Source: CBFHOS01 sp965657645 (GTDB lineage: Bacteria > Pseudomonadota > Alphaproteobacteria > Puniceispirillales > Puniceispirillaceae). From it: 64,000 bases of DNA. Both the position numbers and the translations under genes were made by a program. The notes beneath the pieces are model-generated. The model was given only the letters and a program-made list of their open reading frames with translations. It was not told where the DNA came from and ran no database searches. Position 1 is the stretch's first letter; every line of letters starts with the position of its first letter. The DNA is taken from NCBI GenBank assembly GCA_965657645.1, contig CBFHOS010000001.1, positions 62,001-126,000 of the forward strand. Reading direction: 5' to 3'. Shown here piece after piece: positions 9,322 through 17,972 of this stretch.

Positions 9322-10185
9322 CTATTCGCTAGGCGTTGTAGAAAGCCGCGTCAGTCCGCGAATTTTAACAAGCTTTACCCGCCGGGGATCACCATCGAGA
9401 ATTTCAAACTGGAGGCCTGATGGATGACGGACAACTTCGCTTTGACCGGGCACACGACCAGCAAGCGCACACACAAGCCCACCCAGCGTATCGATCTCGT
9501 CACGGTCATCATCCTCGAGCAAGGTGCCAGCTAAAAGTTCCAGCGCCTCTATCTCGAGGCGGGCCTCGGCCACCGCAGTTCCATCATCATTGACGTCAAA
9601 GCGCGGCAATACGGTTTCGTCATGCTCATCCTCGATCTCGCCGACTATTTCCTCGACCAGATCCTCGATTGTAATGAGGCCATCAACCCCGCCAAATTCA
9701 TCAACAACAAAAGCAAGATGGCGGCGGCGCAAGCGCATTTCATGCAACAGATCGAGCAAGCGGATGGTCGGCGCCACAAACAAGGCCGGACGCAACAAGC
9801 TCTCGACAGGCGGCGTTTCACCAGCCCGCATATGCGCGAACATATCCTTGATATGAATAAATCCGGCGATGTCGTCTAATGTATCACGGCGCACCGGCAG
9901 GCGGCTGTGATTGGCCTCGCTCATCTGCCTGATGATTTCACTGAAACTCTCGGCCATGCTAACCGATACAATATCGGCGCGCGGGATCATCACATCAGAG
10001 GCGTTCAAATCACGCAACCCCAGAATATTCTTCAGCAAAGCGCCTTCATGGCTGTCAAAGCTAGTCTTGTCATCAACCGACTCAGCCAATAGCTCGGTCA
10101 GCTCTTCACGCTTTGACGTCGACCGATTCAAAAACGGGATTAAATTGGCAAATGGAATGTAACGTTGCAGTGCAGTACGCATCAT
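9322..10185 (-). CDS. corC: CorC/HlyC-type CBS-domain protein
   Basis: Soluble member of the CorC family, implicated in magnesium/cobalt efflux or envelope ion homeostasis. The 287-residue protein has two CBS domains (about 60-190, with DVMIPRADIVSV and HSRLPVRRDTLDDIAGFIHIKD, and FVVDEFGGVDGLITIEDLVEEIVGEI) and the C-terminal transporter-associated CorC_HlyC domain (about 200-280). It lacks the N-terminal membrane DUF21 domain of longer relatives, as does E. coli CorC. Its start overlaps the ybeY stop by 4 bases and lnt follows after 8 bases, so the three are translationally linked. Confidence 0.93.
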   Translation of the reverse strand: MMRTALQRYIPFANLIPFLNRSTSKREELTELLAESVDDKTSFDSHEGALLKNILGLRDLNASDVMIPRADIVSVSMAESFSEIIRQMSEANHSRLPVRRDTLDDIAGFIHIKDMFAHMRAGETPPVESLLRPALFVAPTIRLLDLLHEMRLRRRHLAFVVDEFGGVDGLITIEDLVEEIVGEIEDEHDETVLPRFDVNDDGTAVAEARLEIEALELLAGTLLEDDDRDEIDTLGGLVCALAGRVPGQSEVVRHPSGLQFEILDGDPRRVKLVKIRGLTRLSTTPSE

Positions 10186-10814
10186 CCAGCCCCATCTTCG
10201 CCCGTTATCGGGTCACTACCTGCATAGGGATCAGCAATGGAAAAATGCGCCAGAATGGCTACTTCCAAAGCTTCCATTTCCGTCGCTTCGCTTGGGTCCT
10301 CATGGTCGTAACCGAGCAAATGCATTACCCCATGCACAAACAAATGGCTGAGGTGATCATTAAAACCGATGCCCGCCGCACTGGCTTCACCCGCCAGCGT
10401 TTCATAGGCAATGGCAATGTCGCCAAGTTCCAGAACATCGTCATCATCCTGATCCTCACCACCGCCGAATTCATCATCGATAGCTGGAAATGACAGGACA
10501 TTCGTTGGCTTGTCTTGATCTCTGAAATCGCGGTTAAGCTGTCTTATCCGCGCGTCATCATCGAGCAACACACTCACACAGAGCGCGGGCAGATCAAAGA
10601 AATCTTGAATATGGTCAAGGGCAGGCGATGCAAAATTGACAAAGTCATTTACAACTTCGTCCTGCCAAACCGATGTGGCACTCACCAATTCGATGATATT
10701 GCCGTCTGCGGTGTCAATCTCGCGGGCCTTGGTTAGAGCATCTGCGCTACTGTCAGGCTCCGGAAGGGCGTCGCTTTGGTCGTTTTCATGCGCCATGGCT
10801 ATGGCTGGTCTCAC
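10182..10814 (-). CDS. ybeY: Endoribonuclease YbeY
   Basis: Metal-dependent RNase acting in 16S rRNA 3' end maturation and ribosome quality control. The zinc motif HGVMHLLGYDH (H-x3-H-x5-H) is at about 156-166, and the RQLNRDFRDQDKPTNVLSF segment is at about 90-108. At 210 residues it is longer than the usual 150-170 because of an acidic N-terminal extension (about 45 residues) and a DDEFGGGEDQDDDD insert. The longest reading starts with GTG at 10812-10814; an ATG at 10794-10796 is an alternative. Neither has a strong ribosome-binding site. It follows phoH and overlaps corC by 4 bases. Confidence 0.94.
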   Translation of the reverse strand: MRPAIAMAHENDQSDALPEPDSSADALTKAREIDTADGNIIELVSATSVWQDEVVNDFVNFASPALDHIQDFFDLPALCVSVLLDDDARIRQLNRDFRDQDKPTNVLSFPAIDDEFGGGEDQDDDDVLELGDIAIAYETLAGEASAAGIGFNDHLSHLFVHGVMHLLGYDHEDPSEATEMEALEVAILAHFSIADPYAGSDPITGEDGAG

Positions 10815-10878
10815 TTTCTTTTTAAAACCCAGTTATGGGCTATTCCACCCCCCCTTTGGAGGCATATTCTTAACGTTC

Positions 10879-11865
10879 CTATTTGGACCCATTTCGTGGT
10901 GGTTGTCCAGCCTCGTAGGCTTTGAGAATACGCGCAACCACTGGGTGGCGTACAACATCATCACCAGACAAATGCATGATACCGATGCCTTTGACATTAT
11001 CGAGCAGGCCAACCGCATCAGACAGGCCCGACGGTTGGTTCGCCGGCAGGTCAATCTGGCTGAGATCACCAGTTATCACCATGCGCGAATCCTCGCCAAG
11101 GCGGGTTAGCACCATTTTCATCTGAACCGGCGTTGTGTTCTGCGCCTCATCAATAATCACGAACGAACTGGTCAGGGTCCGCCCCCGCATAAAGGCGAGC
11201 GGCGCAATTTCAATCTCGCCACTGGCCAGCATGCGATCAACCTTATCGGCTGGCATCATGTCATAGAGCGCGTCATAAAGCGGGCGCAGATAAGGATCTA
11301 CCTTTTCCTTCATATCACCGGGCAGAAAACCGAGCCTCTCACCCGCCTCGACCGCAGGACGCGAAAGAATAATACGTTCAACTTCCCGCTTTTTTAAGGC
11401 TTCAACTGCCTTCGCTACCGCGACATAGGTTTTACCTGTTCCGGCTGGCCCAAGACCAAAGACCACTTCATTGGCACGCAGTAATTTCAGATAATCGGCT
11501 TGTCCGCGGGTTTTCGCGACAATCTTTTTCTTCCATGTGTCGAGCGCTTCAACAGCGCTATTCGCGGCCGGTTTAGTTTCTTTATTCTGAGCCCAGCGCA
11601 TGAAATCATTAATCATCGATTTATCAACCTGCTGGATGCCGGTTTCCAAAATCTTTTTGTAGATATCTTCGATCGCCTTGCGGGCGGTTTTAACAGCGGC
11701 AGCGTCACCAGAAATTTTAATGCTGTTGCCAAATCCGTCTAAAGATACATCTAGGGCCTTTTCGATCTGTGTCAAATTTTGATTATGTTCTCCAAACAGC
11801 AAGGCCAGAATGCTGTTATCCTCAAAATCCATCCGTAATGTCAGTTTGGCTTTCTCTGCGCTCAC
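10879..11865 (-). CDS. phoH: PhoH-like ATPase
   Basis: PhoH/YbeZ-type P-loop ATPase, a probable RNA-processing partner of YbeY. The 328-residue protein has an N-terminal KH-like region (about 1-80), Walker A GPAGTGKTYVA (about 139-149), Walker B VIIDEAQN (about 238-245) and the RLGEDSRMVITGD motif that follows. The start is GTG overlapping the miaB stop by 4 bases (GTGA). A 64-base gap precedes ybeY. The miaB-phoH-ybeY-corC-lnt order is conserved across proteobacteria, in line with a shared RNA/ribosome and envelope transcription unit. Confidence 0.95.
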   Translation of the reverse strand: MSAEKAKLTLRMDFEDNSILALLFGEHNQNLTQIEKALDVSLDGFGNSIKISGDAAAVKTARKAIEDIYKKILETGIQQVDKSMINDFMRWAQNKETKPAANSAVEALDTWKKKIVAKTRGQADYLKLLRANEVVFGLGPAGTGKTYVAVAKAVEALKKREVERIILSRPAVEAGERLGFLPGDMKEKVDPYLRPLYDALYDMMPADKVDRMLASGEIEIAPLAFMRGRTLTSSFVIIDEAQNTTPVQMKMVLTRLGEDSRMVITGDLSQIDLPANQPSGLSDAVGLLDNVKGIGIMHLSGDDVVRHPVVARILKAYEAGQPPRNGSK

Positions 11866-13220
11866 GCTGCCCCCTTTTTCAATGTTTGTATTTCACCTGA
11901 GACACTTTTCTGCATCGCATCGGTGATTTTACATGGCAGGATTTTGCCGATCATGTCTTCACTTCCCTGAAAATTGACCGCTTGCATATACGGCGAGCGA
12001 CCTGCCATCTGGCCATCACGACCACCTTTGCGCTCGACCAATACATCCATCACTTGGCCTTCAGTTTTTTTGTTAAAAGCAAATTGCTGTGCATTAAGTA
12101 GTTGTTGCAATGCCTCTAGTCGGTCAGCCTTTACATCTTCAGGCACCTGAACATCCTCGGTAGAGGCAGGTGTTCCCGGACGTGGGCTATATTTGAACGA
12201 ATAGGCCGAGGCATAGCCGACCTTATCAACCAGCGCCAATGTATCAGCAAAATCGCGGTCACTTTCGCCGGGGAAACCAACAATAAAATCACCGGATAAT
12301 GCAAGATCAGGACGGGCATCGCGCAACCGGTCAATGATGTCCAGATAAACATCTTTGGTATGGCGCCGGTTCATTGTCTCTAGCACATTGTTTGACCCTG
12401 ACTGGACGGGCAGGTGCAGATACGGCATCAATTGCGGCACATCACGGTGCGCATTAATCAGATCATCTTCCATATCCAGCGGGTGCGAGGTGGTGTAACG
12501 AAGACGCTCCAGCCCATCGATGTCAGCCATTTCACGAATAAGGCGCGCCAATGACCATGTGCTGCCATCATCGGCAGTGCCATGATAGGCATTTACATTT
12601 TGCCCCAACAGCGTCAATTCGCTGGTGCCAAGAGCTACAAGGCGCCGCGCTTCGGTCATTACATTTGACACTGAACGCGAAAATTCGGCGCCGCGCGTAT
12701 AAGGAACCACACAAAAGGCGCAGAATTTATCACAGCCTTCCTGCACGCTTAAAAAGGCGGCTGGGCCGCGTGGTGCGTGTTCGCCCGGCAATAGATCAAA
12801 TTTCACTTCTTCAGGGAATTCTGTGTCGATAATACGGTTGCGAACGCCCGGATCCACCTTTGCCACCAATTCCGGCAAGCGGTGATAGGTCTGGGGCCCA
12901 ACAACGATATCCACCCATGGGGCGCGGCGGGTGATTTCTTCACCCTCGGCCTGTGCCACACAGCCAGCAACGGCAATGGTCACTGTGCGCCCTTGTTGAT
13001 CGCGGGCCTTTTCCTTCATCATCCGCAGACGGCCGAGTTCGGAAAATACTTTCTCCGAGGCCTTTTCACGAATGTGACAGGTATTCAAGATAACCATATC
13101 GGCGCCGTCTGGCATGTCGGTCGGTTGATAGCCAAGCGGGGCAAGAACATCGGTCATGCGGTCAGAATCATAAACATTCATCTGACAGCCATAGGTCTTG
13201 ATAAAGAGTTTTTTGGTCAA
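11862..13220 (-). CDS. miaB: tRNA-2-methylthio-N6-dimethylallyladenosine synthase
   Basis: Radical-SAM methylthiotransferase that converts i6A37 to ms2i6A37 in tRNA. The 452-residue protein shows the N-terminal UPF0004 domain with Cys ligands (YGCQMN, NTCHIRE, AGCVAQ), the radical-SAM triad CDKFCAFC (about 159-166), and a C-terminal TRAM domain (about 375-440). The start appears to be TTG at 13218-13220 because no in-frame ATG exists upstream of the conserved KTYGCQMN segment. It overlaps phoH by 4 bases. Upstream is a 140-base gap where many alphaproteobacteria have fur. Confidence 0.96.
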   Translation of the reverse strand: MTKKLFIKTYGCQMNVYDSDRMTDVLAPLGYQPTDMPDGADMVILNTCHIREKASEKVFSELGRLRMMKEKARDQQGRTVTIAVAGCVAQAEGEEITRRAPWVDIVVGPQTYHRLPELVAKVDPGVRNRIIDTEFPEEVKFDLLPGEHAPRGPAAFLSVQEGCDKFCAFCVVPYTRGAEFSRSVSNVMTEARRLVALGTSELTLLGQNVNAYHGTADDGSTWSLARLIREMADIDGLERLRYTTSHPLDMEDDLINAHRDVPQLMPYLHLPVQSGSNNVLETMNRRHTKDVYLDIIDRLRDARPDLALSGDFIVGFPGESDRDFADTLALVDKVGYASAYSFKYSPRPGTPASTEDVQVPEDVKADRLEALQQLLNAQQFAFNKKTEGQVMDVLVERKGGRDGQMAGRSPYMQAVNFQGSEDMIGKILPCKITDAMQKSVSGEIQTLKKGAA

Positions 13221-13360
13221 AATTTCATCGCCACAAAGAAGGGGTTGTTGCCTTTGGTTCTAACCGTTTGCCCAAAGCATGGTCAAGAAAAAGCCGTTCT
13301 ACCCATAGGTTACCGCCAGAAAATGCCCGGTAAAACCGTCCAAGCAAAAATGCCTAATGG
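13221..13360. other. Gap between rimI and miaB without a gene
   Basis: This 140-base stretch contains no convincing reading frame on either strand. In many alphaproteobacteria a fur/irr-type gene sits here between rimI and miaB. I see no recognisable remnant of one and no clear terminator; a promoter for miaB is likely but cannot be located with confidence. Confidence 0.5.
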
Positions 13361-13858
13361 TCATAGATCCAGTTCCGCATTATCACGCCGCATTACTATA
13401 GCATCAATAACGCCATTGGCGCGCTTATAATAATCACGGCGCACGGCAATGGGGCGAAAGCCCAGACCCTCATATAGCTGCTTTGCGGCATGATTATCCT
13501 CTGCCACCTCTAGAAACAGCCCTGCTTTGGGCCCTAATTGGTCGATTAAATGGCGGCACAGCGCACTGGCAAAGCCGCGGCGATAATACGCAGGATCGGT
13601 GCCCAGCGATAGGATTTCACCCTCTGTATTGCCCCCTGTATCACCCCCATCATCGGTGACATGCGCCAGAATATAGGCGATCGGATGGTTGTCGGGGGTG
13701 TCGGCATCATCTTCGACAATGACAAAGCCGCGAAACGCCGTGCCCTTGGCCAAAGATTGCAGGGAATCATGACGCAGGCCCCGCTCAAACAACTGCGCCT
13801 CAAGCGCGGCTATTGAACCAAGATGTTCAGGTAATGCGGGGGTAATTTTTGGGCTCAT
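13361..13858 (-). CDS. rimI: Ribosomal-protein-alanine acetyltransferase RimI-like (GNAT)
   Basis: The 165-residue GNAT-fold N-acetyltransferase has the acetyl-CoA binding segment (AYYRRGFASALCRHL, about 94-108) and the C-terminal VAEDNHAAKQLYEGLGFRPIA segment typical of RimI. RimI acetylates the N-terminus of ribosomal protein S18; the assignment rests on family likeness plus its place directly after tsaB, which it overlaps by 4 bases (ATGA). A Gly/Thr/Asp-rich insert (around 70-82) separates two strands and may be a loop expansion. Other GNAT substrates cannot be excluded. Confidence 0.85.
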   Translation of the reverse strand: MSPKITPALPEHLGSIAALEAQLFERGLRHDSLQSLAKGTAFRGFVIVEDDADTPDNHPIAYILAHVTDDGGDTGGNTEGEILSLGTDPAYYRRGFASALCRHLIDQLGPKAGLFLEVAEDNHAAKQLYEGLGFRPIAVRRDYYKRANGVIDAIVMRRDNAELDL

Positions 13859-14595
13859 GATCGCTTTGGCCCAAGAAAAGCGGGGGCTAGATAAAGCGGT
13901 GTTAAAGGTTCAATCGATGCTGTCGCACCCGCCGCGATTTGTGACGCCGCCAATGCCGCAATCTGGCCCGCATCAGGGGCCGGTAAGTTATCCATCATCA
14001 CATCACCATTCCGATTGGCAATATTTAGCGTGTTCACATTCGGCCCAGCAATCGCCAGCGGACCAATGTCATCCTTTATCTGGGTAATGATCTGATCCGG
14101 CTCAGCCTCAAAAATCTCGTCCATCGGCCGACCAGTGGGATCAAACAATTGGGCATAGAGCGGGCCGCGGCGGGTATCGGCAAGGATCACCATATGCCGC
14201 CCTTGATTAACATCATTGGCCGCCGCCATCGCCGCATTGGCGGCCAAAATTGAAATGCCGATCGGCACAGCGTCGGTTGCAAGGCAGAGCCCCTTTGCCG
14301 CCGACAGCGCAACCCTTATACCTGTAAAAGAGCCCGGACCCCGCCCCCCAGCGACATGCGTCAGCGCATCGAAACCAAGATTTTGGTCCTGCATCATTTC
14401 TTGTGCCAATGGAATGAGGGTTGCCGCATGACCGTGCCGTGCTGGATGGTGAATGGTAGCACAAAGATGATGGTCCCGCCATAGCGCCACCGAGGCCTGA
14501 TCACCGCTGGCATCGATTGCCAGAATACATGGACCACCATCACCAGAACTACCAGAGCCGCCAGAGCCGCCAGTATCTATCTCGCCATGCATCAT
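13855..14595 (-). CDS. tsaB: tRNA threonylcarbamoyladenosine synthesis protein TsaB
   Basis: Partner of TsaD in making t6A37 of tRNA. The 246-residue protein has the ASKHA-fold N-terminal CILAIDASGDQASVALW, the conserved HAATLIPLAQEM and the signature GGRGPGSFTGIRVALSAAKG (about 84-103). The N-terminus carries an unusual Gly/Ser stretch (about 8-21, GGSGGSGSSGDGG) coded by short 9-base repeats before the fold begins. It overlaps rimI by 4 bases; the pair is a common gene couple. Confidence 0.93.
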   Translation of the reverse strand: MMHGEIDTGGSGGSGSSGDGGPCILAIDASGDQASVALWRDHHLCATIHHPARHGHAATLIPLAQEMMQDQNLGFDALTHVAGGRGPGSFTGIRVALSAAKGLCLATDAVPIGISILAANAAMAAANDVNQGRHMVILADTRRGPLYAQLFDPTGRPMDEIFEAEPDQIITQIKDDIGPLAIAGPNVNTLNIANRNGDVMMDNLPAPDAGQIAALAASQIAAGATASIEPLTPLYLAPAFLGPKRS

Positions 14596-14695
14596 TAAAA
14601 TTCCCGAAATTTCATCATTACCCTAGAGCACTCCGTAACATCTTGCGGCATCAAACGGCGTGTTCGTCACCATATCATAATATTGCATGTGCCTT

Positions 14696-14721
14696 AATAA
14701 TAAGCCGGAATAATAAGCCGG
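14696..14721. repeat. 13-bp tandem duplication upstream of deacetylase gene
   Basis: Two identical copies of AATAATAAGCCGG (14696-14708 and 14709-14721), with the start of a third (AATTA), lie in the 226-base divergent gap between tsaB and the polysaccharide deacetylase gene. The rest of the gap is AT-rich and should hold both promoters, but I cannot place -35/-10 boxes with confidence. Confidence 0.75.
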
Positions 14722-14821
14722 AATTATATGCCAGATCATCTGGCTAAAATGATGACGGCATTGTATGGTGGCCGCAGACATCATTATTTGAATAATTATC
14801 ACTATCTTGCAGGTTTATCAT

Positions 14822-15856
14822 ATGTCAAAGCGGGGAAACGGTTTTTTGAGCCGGTTACTGATCATGGCGGTCCTTTTCATTTGTGGACCAATGCCTCTTA
14901 TTGGCGGGGCCTTTGCCGCCGATCATGCCTCGGTGTTGATGTATCATCGCTTTGGTGAGGATAAATACCCAACCACCAGCATTCGCCTGAGCCAATTTGA
15001 TCAGCATTTAGAGACCTTGGCGAATGGCGGTTACAATGTGTGGCCGCTATCCGATATTGTTTCCTATCTCCAGACTGGCAAGGAATTGCCGGACCGCACG
15101 GTCGCCATCACCATCGATGATGCCTATTTGTCGGTCTATACAGAGGCGTGGCCACGGCTACAGGAATACGGATTTCCCGCAACTATTTTTGTGGCGACAC
15201 GGCCAATTGATCTTGGCTTGCGCGGTTATATGAGCTGGGATCAATTGCGCGAAATGCAGGCTGGCGGCATTGAAATCGGCAGCCAAACCCGCAGTCATCC
15301 GCATATGCACCGTATTTCAGCAGACGACGCACGGGCCGAATTGGTCTCATCTGGCGAGCGTTTTATTGCCGAATTGGGCATGCGGCCAGATATCTTTGCC
15401 TACCCTTACGGCGAATATAATCTGGAGGTTATCGAGATCGTAAAAGAAGCCGGATTTATCGCCGCCTTTGGCCAAAATTCTGGTATCGCACATGGCTATG
15501 ATGGCTTTTATGAATTGCCGCGCTTTGCGATGAACGAGCGCTATGGCAATGATGAGCGGCTAAAGCTAGCGATCAATGGATTGCCGCTAAAGGCCTCTGA
15601 CATCACACCGGAAGATGTTTTGCTAACCGAAAATCCGCCGATCTATGGCTTTACGCTGGCACCGGACATGAAACCCACATCCCAGCTACGGTGTTTCAAT
15701 AGCAAATATGGCAAATTGGAAGTCACCGTGCTTGGTTCACGGGCCGAGATCAGATTGCCCGGGCCAATGGCCGGTCCACGGGCACGGGTCAATTGTACGA
15801 TGCCGGGACCAGACGGTCGCTGGCGGTGGTTTGGCCGACAGTTCCTAACCAAATAG
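14822..15856 (+). CDS. Secreted polysaccharide deacetylase (NodB-fold)
   Basis: The product is a 344-residue exported carbohydrate esterase 4-type enzyme. It begins with a signal peptide (SRLLIMAVLFICG, then GGAFAADHA, cleavage probably near AFA). The NodB-fold motifs are present: the Asp pair in AITIDDAY, the metal-binding His pair in SHPHMH, and YPYGEYN. After the catalytic domain (about 25-265) is a roughly 75-residue C-terminal beta-rich extension ending in a Trp-rich WRWFGRQF. The ATG at 14822 is chosen over a TTG at 14807 because GCAGG lies 8 bases before it. The substrate (peptidoglycan, chitin-like glycan or capsule) is not visible. It is convergent with the glucosaminidase gene. Confidence 0.88.
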   Translation: MSKRGNGFLSRLLIMAVLFICGPMPLIGGAFAADHASVLMYHRFGEDKYPTTSIRLSQFDQHLETLANGGYNVWPLSDIVSYLQTGKELPDRTVAITIDDAYLSVYTEAWPRLQEYGFPATIFVATRPIDLGLRGYMSWDQLREMQAGGIEIGSQTRSHPHMHRISADDARAELVSSGERFIAELGMRPDIFAYPYGEYNLEVIEIVKEAGFIAAFGQNSGIAHGYDGFYELPRFAMNERYGNDERLKLAINGLPLKASDITPEDVLLTENPPIYGFTLAPDMKPTSQLRCFNSKYGKLEVTVLGSRAEIRLPGPMAGPRARVNCTMPGPDGRWRWFGRQFLTK

Positions 15857-15862
15857 ATCTAG

Positions 15863-17233
15863 CTAGCGTAGATAGGCGTCGGCATATTTGTGGAAGTGAT
15901 TTGAGCGCATGATGTCGCGAAGCTTGACCACATAATCATAGCCAGTTTCGGCATAGCCATCCAAATGCTCGGTCAATCGCAACGTCTTTGCGGTGCCGCT
16001 ATCATTGGCTAGCCGCGCTCTGGTTTCACGAAAATCTGTATAACGTGCATGCGTGTTCAGATTATGCATATAAGCCCGTACAGATCCGAACAGATTAGGG
16101 AAGCTGCGAACCACAGCGCGGTCGTTGCTTGCCTCTAACGGCTTTAACCCTTGTGATTTATTCCACGCCCATTGGCCAAAAAGCGCGTTGCCTTGGCGGG
16201 CAAAGCGTGACGTTCCCCACCCAGATTCAACCGCGGCCTGGGCCAGTGCTAGCGGCACCGGAATTTCATCTGCGCGGTGCAAAATCTTTTCACTCAGCGC
16301 CTCATTCGACAAATCACCACTCTTGAGACGGTATAATGTCGCCCATTTTTCAAGCGCGCCGCGATCATTGTTTTTCGTTGCCCGTTCAATCGCCATCCGG
16401 CGCTGGCGAATCTCTTCATTGCTTGCCAGTATCAACGGCAACACGGTGCTAATGAACAAACGCTTTTGTTCGGCAACGGCCATATCCGCTTGGCTCCGCG
16501 GCACTGTCTTGGCAAAGGTTCTAGCCACCAAAATCGGGGTGTTGGTGGTATCGATCACATCATCAAAGGCCGTGATGGGTTGCGCCTTTGCGGGGCTAGC
16601 TGTTGTTGTGTCCGCGCTTGTTTCCGTATCGACATTAGCTTGGTCTTCGGCCTTGGTACCGCTCTGGGTTTCTGGCGCAATTTCACCTTTCGCGTCAGTG
16701 GCGGTTTTGGCGGCGGCGGGATTATCACCGCGAACGGCTGGTTCTTCCTGCGCCGGCTCTGGGGCACTTGTGCTGGTTTCCCCAGTTTCTGCGGGCGCAT
16801 CATTAATGCCACTACCATTACTTGCCGCACCATCATCACTGGAATGATAGCCGTCATCCAGCGTTTGCAACGCGGCGATCTCAGTTGAGTCTTGCGGCGC
16901 GTATACATCGTCAGTCTTAGAACCAAGGTCTTGCGCCGCGCCTTGTTCCGCGCCGGGCTCCGTGTCTGGTAGTGGCTCGATGACAGGTTTAACAACTGGA
17001 TCAGACGGTGCCGTGACGGCGACATTTACTTGAGGGTTAACCGGGGGGTTAGCCGGGGAAATAGTCTGGGAACTAGTCTGGGTATGGGCCGGATGCTCAC
17101 CAAACCATTTTGGCGGTCCAAGCTGGAACACACCCGGAATAAGAATAACCAGCGCGACCAACGAAAGCGATGCTCGAACTAGGTTTTTATCCGTGACGTG
17201 TTTATCCAGAAATTCTTTTAGCTGCTGGTCCAA
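15863..17233 (-). CDS. Bax-like membrane-anchored glucosaminidase
   Basis: The product is a 456-residue protein with one N-terminal membrane helix (about 21-40, LSLVALVILIPGVF), a long Pro/Ala/Thr/Glu-rich linker (45-235) and a C-terminal glucosaminidase domain (about 270-450) of the Bax/FlgJ type. The core VPLALAQAAVESGWGTSRFA, with the catalytic Glu in AAVESGWG, is clear. It probably cuts peptidoglycan in the periplasm. The linker is encoded by short tandem repeats (for example the 12-base units around 17040-17080 giving SSQTIS and NPPVNPQVN). The start is assigned to a TTG at 17231-17233 with no strong ribosome-binding site, so the exact start is uncertain. It lies 27 bases after nfu, in the same direction. 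Confidence 0.85.
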   Translation of the reverse strand: MDQQLKEFLDKHVTDKNLVRASLSLVALVILIPGVFQLGPPKWFGEHPAHTQTSSQTISPANPPVNPQVNVAVTAPSDPVVKPVIEPLPDTEPGAEQGAAQDLGSKTDDVYAPQDSTEIAALQTLDDGYHSSDDGAASNGSGINDAPAETGETSTSAPEPAQEEPAVRGDNPAAAKTATDAKGEIAPETQSGTKAEDQANVDTETSADTTTASPAKAQPITAFDDVIDTTNTPILVARTFAKTVPRSQADMAVAEQKRLFISTVLPLILASNEEIRQRRMAIERATKNNDRGALEKWATLYRLKSGDLSNEALSEKILHRADEIPVPLALAQAAVESGWGTSRFARQGNALFGQWAWNKSQGLKPLEASNDRAVVRSFPNLFGSVRAYMHNLNTHARYTDFRETRARLANDSGTAKTLRLTEHLDGYAETGYDYVVKLRDIMRSNHFHKYADAYLR

Positions 17234-17260
17234 AGATACTATTCACTTCGTAAGGTAAAC

Positions 17261-17821
17261 TTAAAAATCTGCCGCTCTTACTTCGCGAACTTCCGGGATA
17301 TAATGCTTGAGCATGTTTTCGATACCCATCTTCAAGGTAGCGGTAGAGCTAGGGCAACCTTGGCATGCGCCACGCATTTGCAAGGTTACAATGCCTTCAT
17401 CAAACTCCTGAAAGACAATATCACCGCCATCCATCGCAACGGCAGGACGCACCCGCGTATCCAGCAAATGTTTAATCTGCTGAACCGTATCGCTATCTTC
17501 GCTATCATCACCCTCGGCGCCAGCATCAGCCGACGGCGCATCAACAACCGGCAAGCCCGATGCGAAATGCTCCATGATGCCGGCTAGAATAGATGGCTTT
17601 AGCGCAAACCAGTCGAGGCTATCAGCCTTGGTAACAGCAACAAAGTCAGATCCCAAAAACACCCCTGAAACGCCATCAACCTGAAACAGGCGGCGCGCAA
17701 GTGGCGATCCTTTGGCGCTATCCGCGGCAGGATAATCGGCTGTCCCCGTTTCCATGACCGGAACCCCGGGGATAAACTTTAACGTGGCTGGATTTGGTGT
17801 ATCCTGTGTTTGAATAAACAT
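17261..17821 (-). CDS. nfu: NifU-family Fe-S scaffold/carrier protein
   Basis: The 186-residue protein has the mitochondrial-NFU1 layout: an N-terminal Nfu_N domain (MFIQTQDTPNPATLKFIPG) of about 90 residues, an acidic linker, and a C-terminal NifU-like domain with the cluster-binding CxxC (GACQGCPSS, about 155-163). It would hand 4Fe-4S clusters to target enzymes such as the radical-SAM MiaB and the Fe-S enzyme Nth coded nearby, though that partner link is only inference. Its position between trpS and tsaB fits alphaproteobacterial gene order. Confidence 0.94.
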   Translation of the reverse strand: MFIQTQDTPNPATLKFIPGVPVMETGTADYPAADSAKGSPLARRLFQVDGVSGVFLGSDFVAVTKADSLDWFALKPSILAGIMEHFASGLPVVDAPSADAGAEGDDSEDSDTVQQIKHLLDTRVRPAVAMDGGDIVFQEFDEGIVTLQMRGACQGCPSSTATLKMGIENMLKHYIPEVREVRAADF

Positions 17822-17972
17822 CCTTAGTCCTCTTCAGGTCTTTGCCTCTGGCATTCCTACCGGCGACTTTGGCATCTCTAGCGGCCAACAATGACATTTT
17901 TAAGGCGAATAATCGACTATTTTAATCCCGAGCCGCCTTTACATCATTAACTACCCAGCTTGTTGGTCACTT

